NCBI GenBank assembly: GCA_050249235.1 | Contig: JBFWQW010000140.1 | Coordinates: 1 to 5,948, forward strand | Length of the DNA: 5,948 nucleotides | Direction of reading: 5' to 3' | Source: JAEKLB01 sp050249235 | GTDB taxonomy: Bacteria > Actinomycetota > Acidimicrobiia > Acidimicrobiales > CADCSY01 | Shown here: in pieces, positions 5,421 through 5,948 of the stretch | How positions within the stretch are numbered: position 1 is the first letter of the stretch | Layout: each line of letters begins with the position of its first letter | Position numbers and translations under genes: made by a program | The notes under the pieces: generated by a model | Told to the model about the DNA's origin: nothing | The model's input: the letters and a program-made list of their open reading frames with translations, nothing else | The model's database searches: none

Positions 5421-5948
5421 CCCAGGTGGCGGTAGCCGCCGTCGACCATGAGGGTGGTGCCGGTCACGTAGCGGGCCGCGTCGCTGGCCAGGTAGACCAC
5501 CGACCGGCCGATGTCGGCTTCGGCGTCGCCCAGCCGCTGGAGCGGGATCATGCCGCTGAGGCGGTCGATCGTGCCCGGGTTGACCCGCTCGGCCTCCTCG
5601 ACGAGCGGCGACAGGGCCATCGGCACGATGGTGTTGACCCGTATGCCGACCCCCGCCCACTCGAGGGCCGCCACCCGGGTGAGCACCCGCATGGCGTCCT
5701 TCACCATGCCGTAGCCGGCACCCCGGACCTGGGGCTGGATCGACATGCCCGATCCGAGGTTCACCACGCAGCCCTGCGTCTCCTTCAGGTGCGGGAAGCA
5801 GGCCTGCATGAGCCGGAGGGCGCCCATCGGTCCCGACTGCCACATGGCGTCGGCGTCGTCCTCGGTGAGGTCGAGGACCGACGAGTGCGAGGTGGTCTGG
5901 GCGTTGTTCACGACCAGGTCGATCCGGCCCCAGGTGTCGATGCCGCGC
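5417..5948 (-). CDS. Short-chain dehydrogenase/reductase (5' end cut by window)
   Basis: The frame enters from the right edge and ends at TGA 5417-5419; 176 residues are visible (numbered from the first whole codon), roughly the last 70% of a ~250-residue SDR. GRIDLVVNNAQ (7-17) is the classical NNAG block with Gly changed to Gln. NLGSG carries the catalytic Ser66; Tyr79 and Lys83 form YxxxK with the standard 13-residue Ser-Tyr spacing. The tetrad Asn (usually VNLxG) is replaced within SGPMG (38-42), as I recall for an SDR subgroup that also has GSG and RVAALEW. The end, VTGTTLMVDGGYRHLG, is typical. The N-terminal Rossmann TGxxxGxG lies outside the window, so cofactor preference cannot be judged. 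NAD(P)-dependent oxidoreductase, probably cytoplasmic; substrate unknown. A start at GTG 5911 would delete the cofactor-binding half and is not real. Confidence 0.93.
   Translation of the reverse strand, partial: RGIDTWGRIDLVVNNAQTTSHSSVLDLTEDDADAMWQSGPMGALRLMQACFPHLKETQGCVVNLGSGMSIQPQVRGAGYGMVKDAMRVLTRVAALEWAGVGIRVNTIVPMALSPLVEEAERVNPGTIDRLSGMIPLQRLGDAEADIGRSVVYLASDAARYVTGTTLMVDGGYRHLG

Noticed and set aside
1230..5435. A 1401-codon open frame on the plus strand antisense to three genes
   Set aside because: It is Arg/Gly/Ala/His-rich without recognisable domains, and lies opposite flotillin, NfeD-like and flavoprotein genes with clear family motifs. Stop codons are AT-rich, so such frames are expected at this GC content.

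Overview
The window is very GC-rich (G/C-dominated third positions, long frames without stops on both strands) and looks like a chromosomal segment of a high-GC actinobacterium. Three things fit this: a fused receiver/thioredoxin-reductase-like flavoprotein, a cell-wall-anchored LPATG protein, and TANNNT-type promoters placed for leaderless translation. I would guess the class Acidimicrobiia (Iamia/Ilumatobacter relatives), but that is inference; no rRNA or other marker gene is present.

All five genes lie on the minus strand. In transcription order (right to left) they are: the C-terminal three quarters of a short-chain dehydrogenase/reductase (5417-5948, cut by the right edge); a small NfeD-like membrane protein (4851-5366); a FloT-type flotillin (3258-4793); a flavoprotein made of a degenerate receiver domain, a glutaredoxin-like domain and a thioredoxin-reductase-like domain lacking the CxxC (1419-3146); and a secreted glycine-rich/fibronectin-III protein with an LPATG sorting signal (1-1296, cut by the left edge just inside its membrane anchor). 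There is no gene-free stretch over 300 bases; the longest is 1297-1418.

NfeD-like protein plus flotillin is the classical membrane-scaffold pair (compare yuaF-yuaG/floT of Bacillus) and they are probably co-transcribed, 57 bp apart. The flavoprotein and the LPATG protein each appear to have their own promoter. The flavoprotein has a TAAGGT -10 box 7 nt before a GTG. The LPATG gene has a TCAAG-N15-CCGAT element matching the sigma-28/WhiG promoter class, 9 nt before the ATG, which predicts a leaderless mRNA.

The most unusual non-coding structure is around the flotillin gene. On both sides, in both cases on the template (plus) strand, there is a compact four-tract G-quadruplex motif (3230-3245 and 4816-4837) next to perfect GC-rich hairpins. 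The main oddities in coding sequence are the loss of every signature catalytic residue in the receiver domain and of the redox CxxC in the flavoprotein, and the ALK/LTK-like glycine-rich domain in the wall-anchored protein. I do not see a defence island, mobile element, CRISPR array or RNA gene.
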